Assembly: GCF_036250755.1 (NCBI RefSeq)
Contig: NZ_CP109583.1
Coordinates: forward strand, 2,356,001 to 2,420,000
Direction of reading: 5' to 3'
Length of the DNA: 64,000 nt
Source: Streptomyces uncialis
GTDB taxonomy: Bacteria > Actinomycetota > Actinomycetes > Streptomycetales > Streptomycetaceae
The notes under the pieces are model-generated. The model made no database searches and was not told the origin of the DNA. It saw only the letters and a program-made list of their open reading frames with translations. How positions within the stretch are numbered: position 1 is the first letter of the stretch; the number at the start of each line of letters is the position of its first letter. This document shows positions 30,001-37,402 of this stretch, in pieces. Both the position numbers and the translations under genes were made by a program.

Positions 30001-31591
30001 TCACCCACGCGGGCGTCCCGGTCAGTGTCCCGTGCGCGGCGCTGTCCGTCTGGTCAAAGGCCCGCGTCCCGGCGGCCTCGTCCAGCCGGTAGTACGCGGC
30101 GAGACCCGGCTCGTTGCCGATCAGCCGGTGGACCCGCTCCTCGGCCACCTCGTGCTGGGCCCGGCCCCGCCGCCAGATCCGCACCTCGTCGATCACCCCG
30201 GCGAAGAACCCGCCGCCCTGCGCCGCACCGATCCGCAGCCCCGCCGTGCCGTCCTGCCCGTAAGCGAGCACGGCGCTCCCGCTGAACGCACCGTTCACGT
30301 ACACGGTGGCGACCGACCCGTCGAAGGAGACCGCCACATGCGCGTACACGCCGGCGGTGATCGTCTGCGCCGCGGTCAGCGAACCCGCGCCGTGGTCCAG
30401 CACCACCTGCCCCGTACCGGTCACCCGCAGGCGGAACCCGCCCTGCCCCGTACCCGACCAGCGCGCCACCACCGGACCACCGGCCGCATCCGGACGGATC
30501 CACGCTTCCACCGCATACGCCCGGCCCTCGAACCTCAGCGCCGGCGCCGCCCCGAGATCGACATACGCACTCGTGCCGTTGAACCTGAGCGCGGTCTCGG
30601 CGTGCCGGGTCTCCGAGCTGACCGGCACCAGCGCCAGACCCGTGAACGGGCACGTCCCCGGCTCCCGCTCGAACACCGAAGCCCGGTAACGCTCATCCGG
30701 ACTCGTCCAGTACCGGCTGCCCTGCGTGTTGAACAGACCGTCCGCGCCCTGCTCCACATTGAACGAGTCGATCCGCCCGGTGACCTGGTTGAAGGCGAAG
30801 AACTGCCACCGCTGCTGCCCCTGTACCGCCGTCGGCGTCAGCACCGCCGCGAACCGTCCCCCGGTCAGATTCCGGATGAACGCCAGCTCCTGCGTCGGCT
30901 CGAAGAACGGCTGCCCGTCCATGTCCGCCGCGCCCAGACTGTCCTTCGCCGACTCCGGCTCGCTCTTGTGCCGGCTGCGCTTGAACCGCACCTCGCCCAC
31001 CGGCTTCAGCGCACCGCCGACCAGCAGAAACCGGTCACACAACAGGGTGTCGGCCACCACCGGCACCTTCGCCCCCGCGGTGTCCGTCACCACGTCCGCC
31101 CGCGACCGGTCACCCGAGCAGCCACCGCCCGACAGCGCGAACACCGCATCCGCATGGGCCGCGCCGACCGCCTGCCGCAGCACCACCACATGGGTCCCGT
31201 CCGATATCACCTGGAACGGCACACCGGACGCGGTCAACCGCGCCGTCGACGACAGGAAACCATCGGTCTCCTCCGCCGACAGCTCCTCACCGTCCTCCGC
31301 CTCGACCCGACCACCCCGCTTGACCACCGGCATCGCCGTCGACCCCACCACCGCGTACCCGACGGTGACGATCTCCCCCGGGAACGGCAGCTCGACCGGG
31401 TTCTCCGACCAGTACGCGGCATCCAGCTCACCCCGCTTCTCGTCATGCAAGGACAGATCCAGCACCGTGTACACGATCCGCCGCCGGTCATCCAGCGCGA
31501 ACGCCAGCACCGTCCCCTGATGCCGCACCATCGTCGTATACGTGTACGTCCGATCGCTGTACACCTTCAGCAAGCCCTGATCGACCGTCAT
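24098..31591 (-). CDS. Giant LamG-repeat protein (2497 residues) with beta-rich C-terminal region
   Basis: No single family is recognised for the full length. No signal peptide is seen. Residues 1-330 are of unknown fold. LamG/concanavalin-like units occur at about 333-475, 1145-1210, 1213-1360, 1462-1680 and 1735-1800, each ending in a line such as GVIDEVRIWRRG, LAELRTWNVARS, IGEVRIWGKARD or LEEVRLWRTART. Coiled coils lie at about 632-678 and 835-870. The last 600 residues hold two Ser/Thr-rich alternating strands (about 1975-2062 and 2255-2322, for example YTFSGKVTGTLETSFEISGV) that resemble amphipathic hairpins. ATG 31591 has GAGGA upstream; the longer frame has none. Placed between mobile cassettes, it is probably acquired. 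A surface, toxin-like or effector role is only a hypothesis. Confidence 0.85.
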   Translation of the reverse strand: MTVDQGLLKVYSDRTYTYTTMVRHQGTVLAFALDDRRRIVYTVLDLSLHDEKRGELDAAYWSENPVELPFPGEIVTVGYAVVGSTAMPVVKRGGRVEAEDGEELSAEETDGFLSSTARLTASGVPFQVISDGTHVVVLRQAVGAAHADAVFALSGGGCSGDRSRADVVTDTAGAKVPVVADTLLCDRFLLVGGALKPVGEVRFKRSRHKSEPESAKDSLGAADMDGQPFFEPTQELAFIRNLTGGRFAAVLTPTAVQGQQRWQFFAFNQVTGRIDSFNVEQGADGLFNTQGSRYWTSPDERYRASVFEREPGTCPFTGLALVPVSSETRHAETALRFNGTSAYVDLGAAPALRFEGRAYAVEAWIRPDAAGGPVVARWSGTGQGGFRLRVTGTGQVVLDHGAGSLTAAQTITAGVYAHVAVSFDGSVATVYVNGAFSGSAVLAYGQDGTAGLRIGAAQGGGFFAGVIDEVRIWRRGRAQHEVAEERVHRLIGNEPGLAAYYRLDEAAGTRAFDQTDSAAHGTLTGTPAWVTSLAPVGDHPGVRRDSFTVSGRDVVSGLSASLYYQQEEAVSGYGDEAKPAKRQARVLLACATRPSGTPAAEAHIAAVDFGVGVDGRLADVPDVVTLSEVGRPVEESADRVTAQEGRVGQLEQEVRTIQNEVTALTVEKAGLEAEIARIIGSGSTDPMKWAVSIRMAGQEIYLGRWSGDMVGDTSTPGMRWQLRPVPGVEGRYGNPRVMVVALDVGDRVMGTSSALPSPHPPGAVGSVLQPAVTGTPSTNVQWYVKGDIRTGFTLQQVDSNLWYRGFQVGPEDLAIALRAEKVGMAPDPQLLLKQSRLAVVGPLIQRREQDLAVKQADLGLAREELSRLTGALLGSADLVLSVPIIAVDANGLSSAGAVLRFARSSATPFLMDSAAGRVAMYFRGANGQLFAAYLDTSAVRGVQQIAAAGVTALFTARDPGLDLGAGTQIRVTDATVNGAAAAGLCDLTVTRGTETEVFARLPRRARDLAAIVNGVPDEPVQVGTVASVSGDQVRLTQATPVAVPAYGYLWIGSASHLVTTAAVVGATTLRVTPPPSAGITPGTVISLVRYDTTKATASQPGVSLTRGSRWITVSADKAESPVPNGTATVRVSGHGSRWRGDSPGRAFSFNGASHRLSLPAARLEQVTAPAGDLTAEAWIKPHLIPAARSRILHARSADTKAALALTSAEALPGGMLLDGSNDALGINQADPTGTDFTIECWLKRTANRTSVDTIVCCGVNGLTMGFTADGKFSFGFNASGSAQTLTTAAAYNDSEWHHWAVTFDRTSKVQVIYRDGLEVARRTATGVPTASTFIVVGRTDTGTTYFFSGRLAELRTWNVARSAADINADRYRRITSTEPGLTGAWIYEKSRLDTAYADGQLLFTDTGPLGRHGGVWGDPATSDSALTKYRIVAAVGDKVRQSRDSYPCGDWSHLAAVHEQSWALRFDGTAWAETPDADALDITGDLTVEVFATIDAIGTRQGLISKGRLGDGTGGSVPYQLTVLANGKLEFAFEEPGPVVKRFTSATAITAGFHRIAVVRKAGSTTQEVKGKRNFPVTGADGTTTSQEFDVVERVDVAEWQDIRFVVDGTELAIINPAFLLQPQPQNQPATLIPVDYGRYTGPGPRGNDGALEIGRVQDGTTAHALKGTIGEVRIWGKARDNQQLGTVLQPRDDGLIARWTFEENEGNSTTDTAGGYDLKLRRARWTTDPDPRASAFTLYRDGRPIPCDTPATSPLGEWGDEQLTLGALNRAGTVSDFFHGTLEEVRLWRTARTPEQLLDNLFTRLKGDKQDLLAYWPFDSDSTTVTAETVADHSLRGNHLDVGTDATRPRIVLSTAPVSTDTATVRSALAGVRTLFHQSATAGPAAAEYADLQYTQSGEAYGVLKRSYSHLSDGFWHLTTGYKVGDLVSEWVSQIQFDPQLIGYIEGAPPVPSENLTGGTDPAGCSTVTFQQADEVTSTLSSAHERSVDTSFSLTAATEVDQETLMIIAPVGFGIARPLFDAKVKGGLGGSLEFSNAWTNETSVSQGTSTERNTTATLTGAWEDPATLLNDAIGRRYAPANQGYALVQSETADVYALRLAHTGDLVAYRMMPNPDIPRDWNIISFPINPQYTKQGTLDGAVGFNERGKVLDPAYPNATQRGDYSYFKPREAYAIKRRIMRERQQLENYYNTVSTETSKSDPTAERAGKVLESFIGATPPSPDAKQPTATADAFANRNIANTYVWTADGGFFAETTGTTDVVTQTTGGSYTFSGKVTGTLETSFEISGVGVGLQFEASLGGGTTVTRTRSREATRSHSIEVECNPTRDLQKYDDKGVPVYAAGKPVLVPGKVDAYRFMTFYLGQDTTHFDDFYNKVADPTWLANSNNPNAAALRQARHSDRKPPCWRILHRVTYISRILPAIPPPGAPPLEKALHDVDVTSNYELIRRLDPYVSTATSSRAELADATRTALTTHLPLLLPHAAEIAQFLGDYYGITD

Positions 31592-32405
31592 GAACCATCC
31601 GTCCTCGAAGGCCACCCCCCGAAACAGCAAAGGGCAGCAGGCAGCGAAAGCACCGCGATATCCCGCCGCCCAAGAGCGGCGCAAATGACCAAGAAACCTT
31701 GGGCAGCAGTGGACCACGCCCCCATACCGCTCGGATATCGAACACCCAAGCCAATGGGCCCCCTCCCGCGCTCGGATGGCTGGTACCACACCAACGCCCG
31801 TGCCCAACCTGACTGAAATCGAGTCGAGACCCTTCTCTCGCATTGCCCTACAAGTGCCTGCACCGCATTACCCCGCTAGCACCAATGCGAGTCTCTGGTG
31901 CAGGAGGGTCATGTGTTCCCCGTGCGGTGTCGCGCACGCCGGGGGTGCACGCAAACGGGCAGGCGCAAACAAGTAGAACCGCTCTTCGCATCACACCGGG
32001 CCGGAAACCAGCCCGCCCCGTCCCGCCGCATCCCCTTGGATTGTCCGGAACCACTCTCGCCATCACACCTGGTCCACCCGACGCTTACACCGACCCATCC
32101 ACCGGGCAGACAAGTGGTCCCGCCAGCAGGAGCAACCCCTCGTACCGGCCTGCGTACCCGACAAAACCGCAGCCCGGTCCGGGCACCATCCGGGGTATTG
32201 GTTTCCGGCACGGCTGAAACACGACTCTTGCTGCGCAAAAGACACGCACTTAGGCTCCCGTGAACGATCACCACATACGGAATTCTCGTATCCGGTTCCA
32301 TGCAGCCCGGTACCGGGAAAATCCATCCGCCCGGGGAACGAAAGAATGCCGGTACTCGACCGGCTGGACGTGCATCGTGCAGAAAGCAGGAAGGGGAGTC
32401 GGTCA
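31592..32405. other. Divergent promoter region between LamG giant and polyprenyl synthase
   Basis: 814 bp with no supported gene and lower GC than the flanking genes. An inverted repeat at 32275-32291 (ATACG-N7-CGTAT) precedes the polyprenyl synthase operon by 115 bp and could be an operator. No RNA gene was recognised. Confidence 0.5.
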
Positions 32406-33497
32406 ATGAACGCGCCGGAACTGACCCGAGCCGTTACCGATGCGCTGGACCTCCCCCTGCGGGCGGCCGTCGACCGCCTGGAGGATCCGCTGCGGGAGAT
32501 GGCCCGGCATCATTTCGGATGGGACGATTCCTCAGGAGTCCCTCCCTCCCGCCACAAGGGCGCGATCCTCGCCTACTTGTGTGCCGGCAGCGACCCGGAG
32601 CGGGAGTGGGTCCGGGCCACGACGGCAGCGGTCGCGGCGACCGTCCTGCTCCACGGGTTCCTCATCCATGACGACATCATCGACAACGACCGGGTACGGC
32701 GGTTCAGGCCGACGTGCTGGACGGTGTACGGCAAGTCCGCGGCGATCGAACTCGGCGCCGCGATGGAGGCGCTCGCGTTCGAGCTGATCGCGGAGACCGA
32801 CTGGGCGGCGAAGGGTGTCGCTGCGGCTGCCCGGTGCGCGCGGCGCATGGCGGCCGGGCAGACGATGGACATCGCACACGAGGACCGGGACGACATCACC
32901 CTGGAGCTCGCGCTGGAGACCTGCCGCCGCAAGGACGCGACCTGCACGGAACTCTTCCTGCTGCTGGGCACCCTCGCGGTGAGCGACGACCCCGACCGGC
33001 TCACCGCCGCCGCGGAAGTGGGCAGAAGCGCGGGCATGGCGTTCTCCCTCAACGGCTTCCTGGACGAGATCTGGGGCAGCCCGGACCACCACGGCAAACT
33101 CACCCTGTCCGACCTGCGGCAGCGGAAGAAGACCCCGCTGATCACCGCCGCACTCGAACGGCTCGGCCAGCGTGAGGGCCTGCGGCTCCTCGGCCTGCTG
33201 GACGCCTACTCCCGGGACGACAGCGGCGCACAGCAGCTCATCGCCCTCCTCGACAGCTCCGGGGCGCGGCAGCACCTCACGGGACTGATCGACGGATACA
33301 CCGCCGAGGCCGCCCACGCTCTCCCCGCCGCCCTCACCGACCCCGCCGCGCGCCACGCGGCCCACGACTACATCCTGTCCCGGCTCGGCCGCCGCGATGC
33401 CGCCGCCGCAGGTGCGGCGGGCATGGCCGCCCAGCAGCCGCACCGGACCGCACCCGGCGATCCGGCAGCGGCCGGCGTACGGAAAGGACCGCGGTGA
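32406..33497 (+). CDS. Polyprenyl synthetase family protein
   Basis: 363-residue trans-prenyltransferase-like protein expected to condense isopentenyl diphosphate with an allylic diphosphate. The first Asp-rich motif is intact (HDDIIDNDRVRR), preceded by LLHGFLIHDD. The second Asp-rich motif, normally DDxxD, reads FLDEIWGSPD and has lost its first Asp, which may change activity or substrate. ATG 32406 follows AGGGGAG; the frame open from 32346 is not needed. Its stop overlaps the next start (GTGA), so the three genes 32406-34551 are translationally coupled. Secondary rather than respiratory-quinone metabolism is suggested by the odd operon partners. Confidence 0.85.
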   Translation: MNAPELTRAVTDALDLPLRAAVDRLEDPLREMARHHFGWDDSSGVPPSRHKGAILAYLCAGSDPEREWVRATTAAVAATVLLHGFLIHDDIIDNDRVRRFRPTCWTVYGKSAAIELGAAMEALAFELIAETDWAAKGVAAAARCARRMAAGQTMDIAHEDRDDITLELALETCRRKDATCTELFLLLGTLAVSDDPDRLTAAAEVGRSAGMAFSLNGFLDEIWGSPDHHGKLTLSDLRQRKKTPLITAALERLGQREGLRLLGLLDAYSRDDSGAQQLIALLDSSGARQHLTGLIDGYTAEAAHALPAALTDPAARHAAHDYILSRLGRRDAAAAGAAGMAAQQPHRTAPGDPAAAGVRKGPR

Positions 33498-33637
33498 AGG
33501 TTCTGATCAGCCCCGTCAACGCCGCTGAAGCGGTGATCTCGGCACACAGCGGTCCGAAGGTGGAGGCGTTCATGACCCGGGCGAGACAGCTCAGCGGTCC
33601 GAACGACCCGGGAGCAGACGGGACCCGGCTCTCTTGA
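33494..33637 (+). CDS. 47-codon remnant resembling (5-formylfuran-3-yl)methyl phosphate synthase (MfnB)
   Basis: Starts GTG overlapping the polyprenyl synthase stop, with AAGGA at good spacing, and ends overlapping the next start (TTGA). The N-terminus MKVLISPVNAAEAV (start read as Met) resembles MfnB/UPF0264 openings such as LLVSPKDVAEA, while KVEAFMTRARQL resembles a C-terminal helix. Full MfnB is about 230 residues, so this looks like a head-to-tail internal deletion that kept the frame and both couplings. MfnB makes the furan precursor of methanofuran from glyceraldehyde 3-phosphate. The assignment from so short a stretch is tentative; it may instead be only a coupling leader. Confidence 0.5.
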   Translation: MKVLISPVNAAEAVISAHSGPKVEAFMTRARQLSGPNDPGADGTRLS

Positions 33638-34551
33638 CCTCCGACCGACCCCGAGCGAGTGGGCCCGCCGAAGCGGCCGGCTGCCGCATCGTCAAACTGG
33701 GCGGCAGCCTCATCACCACCACCGACCCCGACGGCAGTCCCCACGTCAACGAGCAGCGTGTGGCCGCCTTGGCGCAGGAGATCGCCGCAACCGGCCTGCC
33801 CACCATCCTCGTCCACGGAACAGGCGCCTTCGGCAAGCCCGCCGCCCGCCGCCACAACTACCTGGACGGCGTCATCACAGCCGGCCGCCAGAAAGTCTTC
33901 GCCGAGGTCTCCGCCCTGCTGGCCCGGCTGGAGCTCGCGGTCCTGGAAGCGCTGCAACGGGGTGGCCTGTGCGCGGTGCGGGTGCCGCTCTCCGGACTGT
34001 GCGCCTACACCGACGGCAAGATCCGGCTCCGGAGCGTGGATGGGGTACGGCTTCTGCTGAACCACGGCATCGTGCCGGTCCTCGGCGGCAACCTGGCCTG
34101 GGGACGAGACGGCTTCGCCGTCCACTCCAGCGACACACTCGCCGCCGACCTCGCCATCGCCTTGCACGCCACCGCACTGATCATGGCCACCAACGCGGGA
34201 GGCGTCCACCTCCACCACGGAGCATCCGACCGGATACACCGCGAACTGGACGCGGACGACCCCGTACTGAGCGGCTCGATCCCCCCGGACCGGCAGGACG
34301 TCTCCGGCGGCATGCGCGCGAAAGTACGCGAGTGCGGGAGAGTCGCCCGCACCGGCATCCCCACATTCATCATCGACGGCAGACTCCCCGGCAACCTCGC
34401 CGCGAGTCTGCGCGGAGCCACTCCCTCCGGTACACGCATCCGGGCAGGCGGCCCCCAAGACACTGATAGCCCGTCACCCGACCGACCCACCTCGACCACG
34501 CCGGAGGCACCCCCGGAAGAGGCGCTGCGCTTCCCTCGCGAGCAAGGGTGA
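33634..34551 (+). CDS. Amino-acid-kinase-fold small-molecule kinase (IPK/MfnE-like)
   Basis: 305-residue kinase. The nucleotide loop is IVKLGGSLITT near residue 20, followed by LVHGTGAFGKPAARRHNYL, then GIVPVLGGNLAW and ATNAGGVHLHHG, and a late DVSGGMRAKVRE. This layout fits the isopentenyl phosphate kinase/MfnE branch, where ATP phosphorylates a phosphomonoester to a diphosphate. The diagnostic IPK His after the FG of that loop is Lys here, so isopentenyl phosphate may not be the substrate. It starts at TTG overlapping the preceding stop. With a polyprenyl synthase and an MfnB-like partner, a kinase making an allylic or furanyl diphosphate is a coherent inference. Confidence 0.8.
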   Translation: MTSDRPRASGPAEAAGCRIVKLGGSLITTTDPDGSPHVNEQRVAALAQEIAATGLPTILVHGTGAFGKPAARRHNYLDGVITAGRQKVFAEVSALLARLELAVLEALQRGGLCAVRVPLSGLCAYTDGKIRLRSVDGVRLLLNHGIVPVLGGNLAWGRDGFAVHSSDTLAADLAIALHATALIMATNAGGVHLHHGASDRIHRELDADDPVLSGSIPPDRQDVSGGMRAKVRECGRVARTGIPTFIIDGRLPGNLAASLRGATPSGTRIRAGGPQDTDSPSPDRPTSTTPEAPPEEALRFPREQG

Positions 34552-34563
34552 ACCCGTTGGCAC

Positions 34564-34620
34564 TGTCCTGTGTCATCGAACTTTGAGCGATTGCCACCGA
34601 AGTTTGAGTGGTAGGGGGCC
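34564..34620 (+). repeat. Left 57-bp terminal inverted repeat of the PPOX cassette
   Basis: Begins TGTCCTGTGTCATCGAAC and ends GGTAGGGGGCC; one mismatch to the right copy, at position 50. Confidence 0.9.
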
Positions 34621-34792
34621 GAGCGTCAGGAGCGACAGTTTTCGATCGGGCGGGGCAGCCTTGGGGCGCTGCTGTACCGGCGGGCGCTGGGCGAGGCTGT
34701 CGCCACGGTGCCGGCGGTACGTGACGGCGCGCCGTCGACCGGCCCCGCACCCACGTACGCGCAGGTGCAGGTCCTCGTCGACGGTCCCGGCG

Positions 34793-35311
34793 TCACGGGC
34801 CGGTGAGCTTGTCGAGGTCGGGGGCGTAGACGGTCGTCCAGTGCGGGTTCAGCCGGTAGTAGACGACCTCGCGGTTCCAGTCGAAGGCGTCGTCGTTGTA
34901 GAAGTCCTTCAAGTAGGCGCGGAGTTCCTGCCAGTCGGCCGTGGTCCCGGCGTCCTCGGGGTTCATCTCCTCCACCGTGCCGTGGGTGAACACGCCGAGG
35001 TCCTCGCCGCGCATGTGCGCGACGCTGGCGGCCGGACGGGCCGCGAGATGACGCGCCTTGGCGGCGTTGCGCGCCGTGCCGAAGTGCCACCGGCCGTGCA
35101 GGAAGTGCCCGTCGGCGCCGCTGATCCGCGGTTCGCCCTTCGCGGTCACCGTGGAGAGGGCGAGCGTGCACATGCCGGTGAGGACCCCGGTGAGCTGCGC
35201 CGCCGTGATGGTGCGGCCCTCGACGATCGAGCGGAGGTGTGCGGTCGAGCCGGAGAGGGAGGAGTCGAGGAGGGACTGGAGCTTGTCGAGTTCTTCCGGG
35301 GTTTCGCGCAT
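34793..35311 (-). CDS. Pyridoxamine 5'-phosphate oxidase-family flavoprotein
   Basis: 172-residue split-barrel protein that would bind FMN or F420. Helix EELDKLQSLLDSSLSGSTAHL precedes the barrel strands CTLALSTVTAKGEPRISGAD, HGRWHFGTARNAAKARHLA and HMRGEDLGVFTHGTV; the C-terminus ends in NPHWTTVYAPDLDKLTG. ATG 35311 gives the usual family N-terminus; ATG 35353 is possible, and neither has a strong ribosome site. It is the only intact gene of the inverted-repeat cassette and therefore its probable cargo. Substrate unknown; relatives act on diverse small molecules, including xenobiotics. Confidence 0.82.
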   Translation of the reverse strand: MRETPEELDKLQSLLDSSLSGSTAHLRSIVEGRTITAAQLTGVLTGMCTLALSTVTAKGEPRISGADGHFLHGRWHFGTARNAAKARHLAARPAASVAHMRGEDLGVFTHGTVEEMNPEDAGTTADWQELRAYLKDFYNDDAFDWNREVVYYRLNPHWTTVYAPDLDKLTGP

Positions 35312-35595
35312 ACGTCCATCGTCGGCCGTAAACCCGACACCCTCTGTCGTCATTGATGAAGCAGCGGTGAGGTTGCTCCGCGCGGGTCGCGCTCGGTGCT
35401 GCGTGGATGGCAACAGTGACCCACAGTCCGTTGTCCTCCCAAGCGGTGTCCGGATCGGCCAGAACCGCCTCGGCTGCCGTGAACACCTCGGCCTCGGAGT
35501 CCGCAGCCAGCCACCGCACGAACACCCGCTTCTCCGGCAGGAAGCACGTAGTCTGCCGCCCTCCACTGACACCGCTCGGAAGCCAGAGCCGGGTC

Positions 35596-35652
35596 GGCCC
35601 CCGACCACTCAAACTTCGGTGGCAATCGCTCAAAGTTCGATGACACAGGACA
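35596..35652 (-). repeat. Right 57-bp terminal inverted repeat of the PPOX cassette
   Basis: Reverse complement begins TGTCCTGTGTCATCGAAC and is identical to the left copy except at one position. Confidence 0.9.
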
Positions 35653-35913
35653 GGCACCCTCGCATACGACCAGCGCGCACCCCACACTCTGCACAGATCC
35701 GAAAGCGTGGCTGCGGGCAGTGGGATTCCCTGGGACTTCCGGCTACATCAACGGGCACGATCGTGAAAGAGCCGAAAGTTCATTTACGCAGGTCAGCAGC
35801 CCGACCGCAGCAAACGCAGCAGGTCACAGACCTGGCTGGTCTCTTCCCGGACATCTGACGACTCCCTCGGAGGACGGTTGCCGCACTCCGCCTGGCCTTC
35901 CGAGATGTGGGAT

Positions 35914-37106
35914 GCTCTTATGGATGTCAAGCAGCGGTTGTGAGGTGGCTTGGGGCCGCTGCTGTGGCGTTCGTGGTGGTCAGGGCGTGGTAGATCTCGC
36001 GGGCGACGAACCGCTTGAGGCAGCGAATGATCTCTTTCTTCGACAGGCCCTGCCTGGTGCGACGTTCCATGTAGGTGCGGGTGCGCTGGTCCCAGCGCAG
36101 GCGGCAGAGAACGATCCGGTAGAGGGCCGCGTTCGCGGCCCGGTCGCCGCCCCGGTTGAGGCGGTGGCGGTGGGTTCGGCCGGATGACGCGGGCAGCGGG
36201 GCGACGCCGCAGAGCATGGCGAACGCCGCTTCCGAGCGGAGCCGGTCGGGGTTGTCCCCGGCCGTGACCAGCAGCTGGCCCGCGACGTCCGGGCCGACGC
36301 CGTTCAGTTCGGTCAGGGCAGGGTTGATCTTCTGGGTGAGCGGGGCTATCAGCTCGTCCAGTTCGTCGATCTCCTGGCCCAGGCCTCGGTGGCGGCGGGC
36401 GAGGGACCGCAGGGCGATCTTCGTCGCGGTGACCGGATCGCCCGCCTGGTCCAGGCCCGGGCGGAAGCCCGTGCAGACGGCCAGGAGGTCCTTGTCCTTC
36501 AGGTACCGCAGCATCGTGCGGACGCCTTCCGGCGCGGTGACGATCAGGTTCTTGATCTGCCGGGTGACGTCGGCCCGCTGCTGGACCGCGCTGCGGCGGG
36601 CGACCCGCAGCGCCCGCAGGGCCTCGACCCGGCCGTCCCGGAACTTCGGGGTGCCGGTGCGGCGTTCGGCGAGCGCGGCCCGCGCCGCCGCCTCGGCGTC
36701 GACCGGGTCGGACTTGCCCTGCCAGCGGCGTGTCTTGCGGTCCGGGCGGTCGATCTCGACCACCCTCACGTCGTGTTCACGCAGGTAGCGGGCAAGGCCG
36801 GCGCCGTAGGCGCCGGTGCCCTCGACCCCGACCATCAGCAGGGTGCCGAAGGAAGAGAGCCAGGTCAGAAGCTTGCGGTAGCCGAGCGCGGAAGCGGGGA
36901 ACTGGGCCGAGCCCAGGACCCGGCCCGCCGAATCGATCGCCGCCGCGGTGTGGGTGTCCTTGTGGGTGTCGACGCCGCCGGTGACCTCGACCTGGTGCTG
37001 TGCCATCGTGGGTTGTGCCGTCCTGTCCATTCGACCGGGTGGGATGGCACCCGTCGGCCGGGAGGGCGGACAAGACAGTGATGGGGCCTCTGGCCAGGCT
37101 CTTATG
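35914..37106 (-). mobile_element. IS110-family insertion sequence (approximate limits)
   Basis: Limits are set by a 9-bp direct repeat GCTCTTATG at 35914-35922 and 37098-37106, just outside the transposase gene. IS110 elements lack terminal inverted repeats and share a short core sequence at both junctions, as seen here. Upstream of the transposase only about 90 bp lie before the repeat, which is short for the bridge-RNA segment known in IS110 relatives, so the true left end may lie further right. The region 35658-35913 holds only gene debris. Confidence 0.6.
35927..37006 (-). CDS. IS110-family transposase (DEDD recombinase)
   Basis: 359 residues. The N-terminal RuvC-like DEDD catalytic domain shows GGVDTHKDTHTAA, MVGVEGTGAYG and SDPVDAEAAARAAL. 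The C-terminal transposase_20 domain shows LNGVGPDVAGQLLVTAG, AMLCGVAPLPASSG and HRHRLNRGGDRAAN with the conserved Ser in ASSG. Both domains are full length, so it may be active. ATG 37006 is preferred; ATG 37030, eight codons upstream in frame, is possible. It probably works with a structured RNA from the element end. Confidence 0.93.
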   Translation of the reverse strand: MAQHQVEVTGGVDTHKDTHTAAAIDSAGRVLGSAQFPASALGYRKLLTWLSSFGTLLMVGVEGTGAYGAGLARYLREHDVRVVEIDRPDRKTRRWQGKSDPVDAEAAARAALAERRTGTPKFRDGRVEALRALRVARRSAVQQRADVTRQIKNLIVTAPEGVRTMLRYLKDKDLLAVCTGFRPGLDQAGDPVTATKIALRSLARRHRGLGQEIDELDELIAPLTQKINPALTELNGVGPDVAGQLLVTAGDNPDRLRSEAAFAMLCGVAPLPASSGRTHRHRLNRGGDRAANAALYRIVLCRLRWDQRTRTYMERRTRQGLSKKEIIRCLKRFVAREIYHALTTTNATAAAPSHLTTAA

Positions 37107-37402
37107 AAGTCACGTCCCCCGGCCCGACGGATGCACACGAGCGCCCCCCGAACGGGGCCGACAGATCCCGTTGAGGACCCTGAGTCAGTCAGGCGGTGGG
37201 TCAGACCCCGCCGGGGAACGCTCACGAACATCCTCATTGTCAGGCGGGGACGCGGTCGCGTCCATGTGAATGTCGTGTGCGCGCATGCGATGCCCGGCGC
37301 GGCGCCGCTCCGGCCGCCCATTCCTGTGACGGACCTCGTGCCGGTCCACCTGCCGCCGCGGGCGGGGGCTGAGGCGGGGGCGTTCCCCCGGCCCCGCTGC
37401 GG
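37107..37402. other. Non-coding DNA between IS110 element and araC-like gene
   Basis: No gene recognised. It may hold the rest of the IS110 left end and the downstream region of the araC-like gene; a GC-rich self-complementary patch (GCGCATGCG) lies near 37280. Confidence 0.45.

Larger units (their letters stand above)
34564..35652. mobile_element. Second transposase-less cassette, 57-bp inverted repeats, PPOX cargo
   Basis: 1089-bp insertion. Terminal inverted repeats at 34564-34620 and 35596-35652 agree at 56 of 57 positions and begin TGTCCTGTGTCATCGAAC. Flanking GGCAC at 34559-34563 and 35653-35657 is the likely 5-bp target duplication. It landed 12 bp after the kinase stop codon. Inside are a PPOX gene and, on the minus strand around 35340-35570, an unrecognised coding-like stretch (for example WLAADSEAEVFTAAEAVLAD) that may be a gene remnant. 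No transposase is present. The ends are unrelated to those of the cassette at 22.3 kb, so a different helper transposase is implied. Confidence 0.88.

Noticed and set aside
33634..34551. Straight call as isopentenyl phosphate kinase
   Set aside because: The signature His of the IPK loop is Lys (HGTGAFGKP), so only the wider kinase fold is claimed.
35058..35858. Plus-strand frame across the PPOX cassette boundary
   Set aside because: It crosses the inverted repeat and overlaps the PPOX gene antisense; its C-terminal stretch after 35760 may be debris of a disrupted gene but cannot be assigned.
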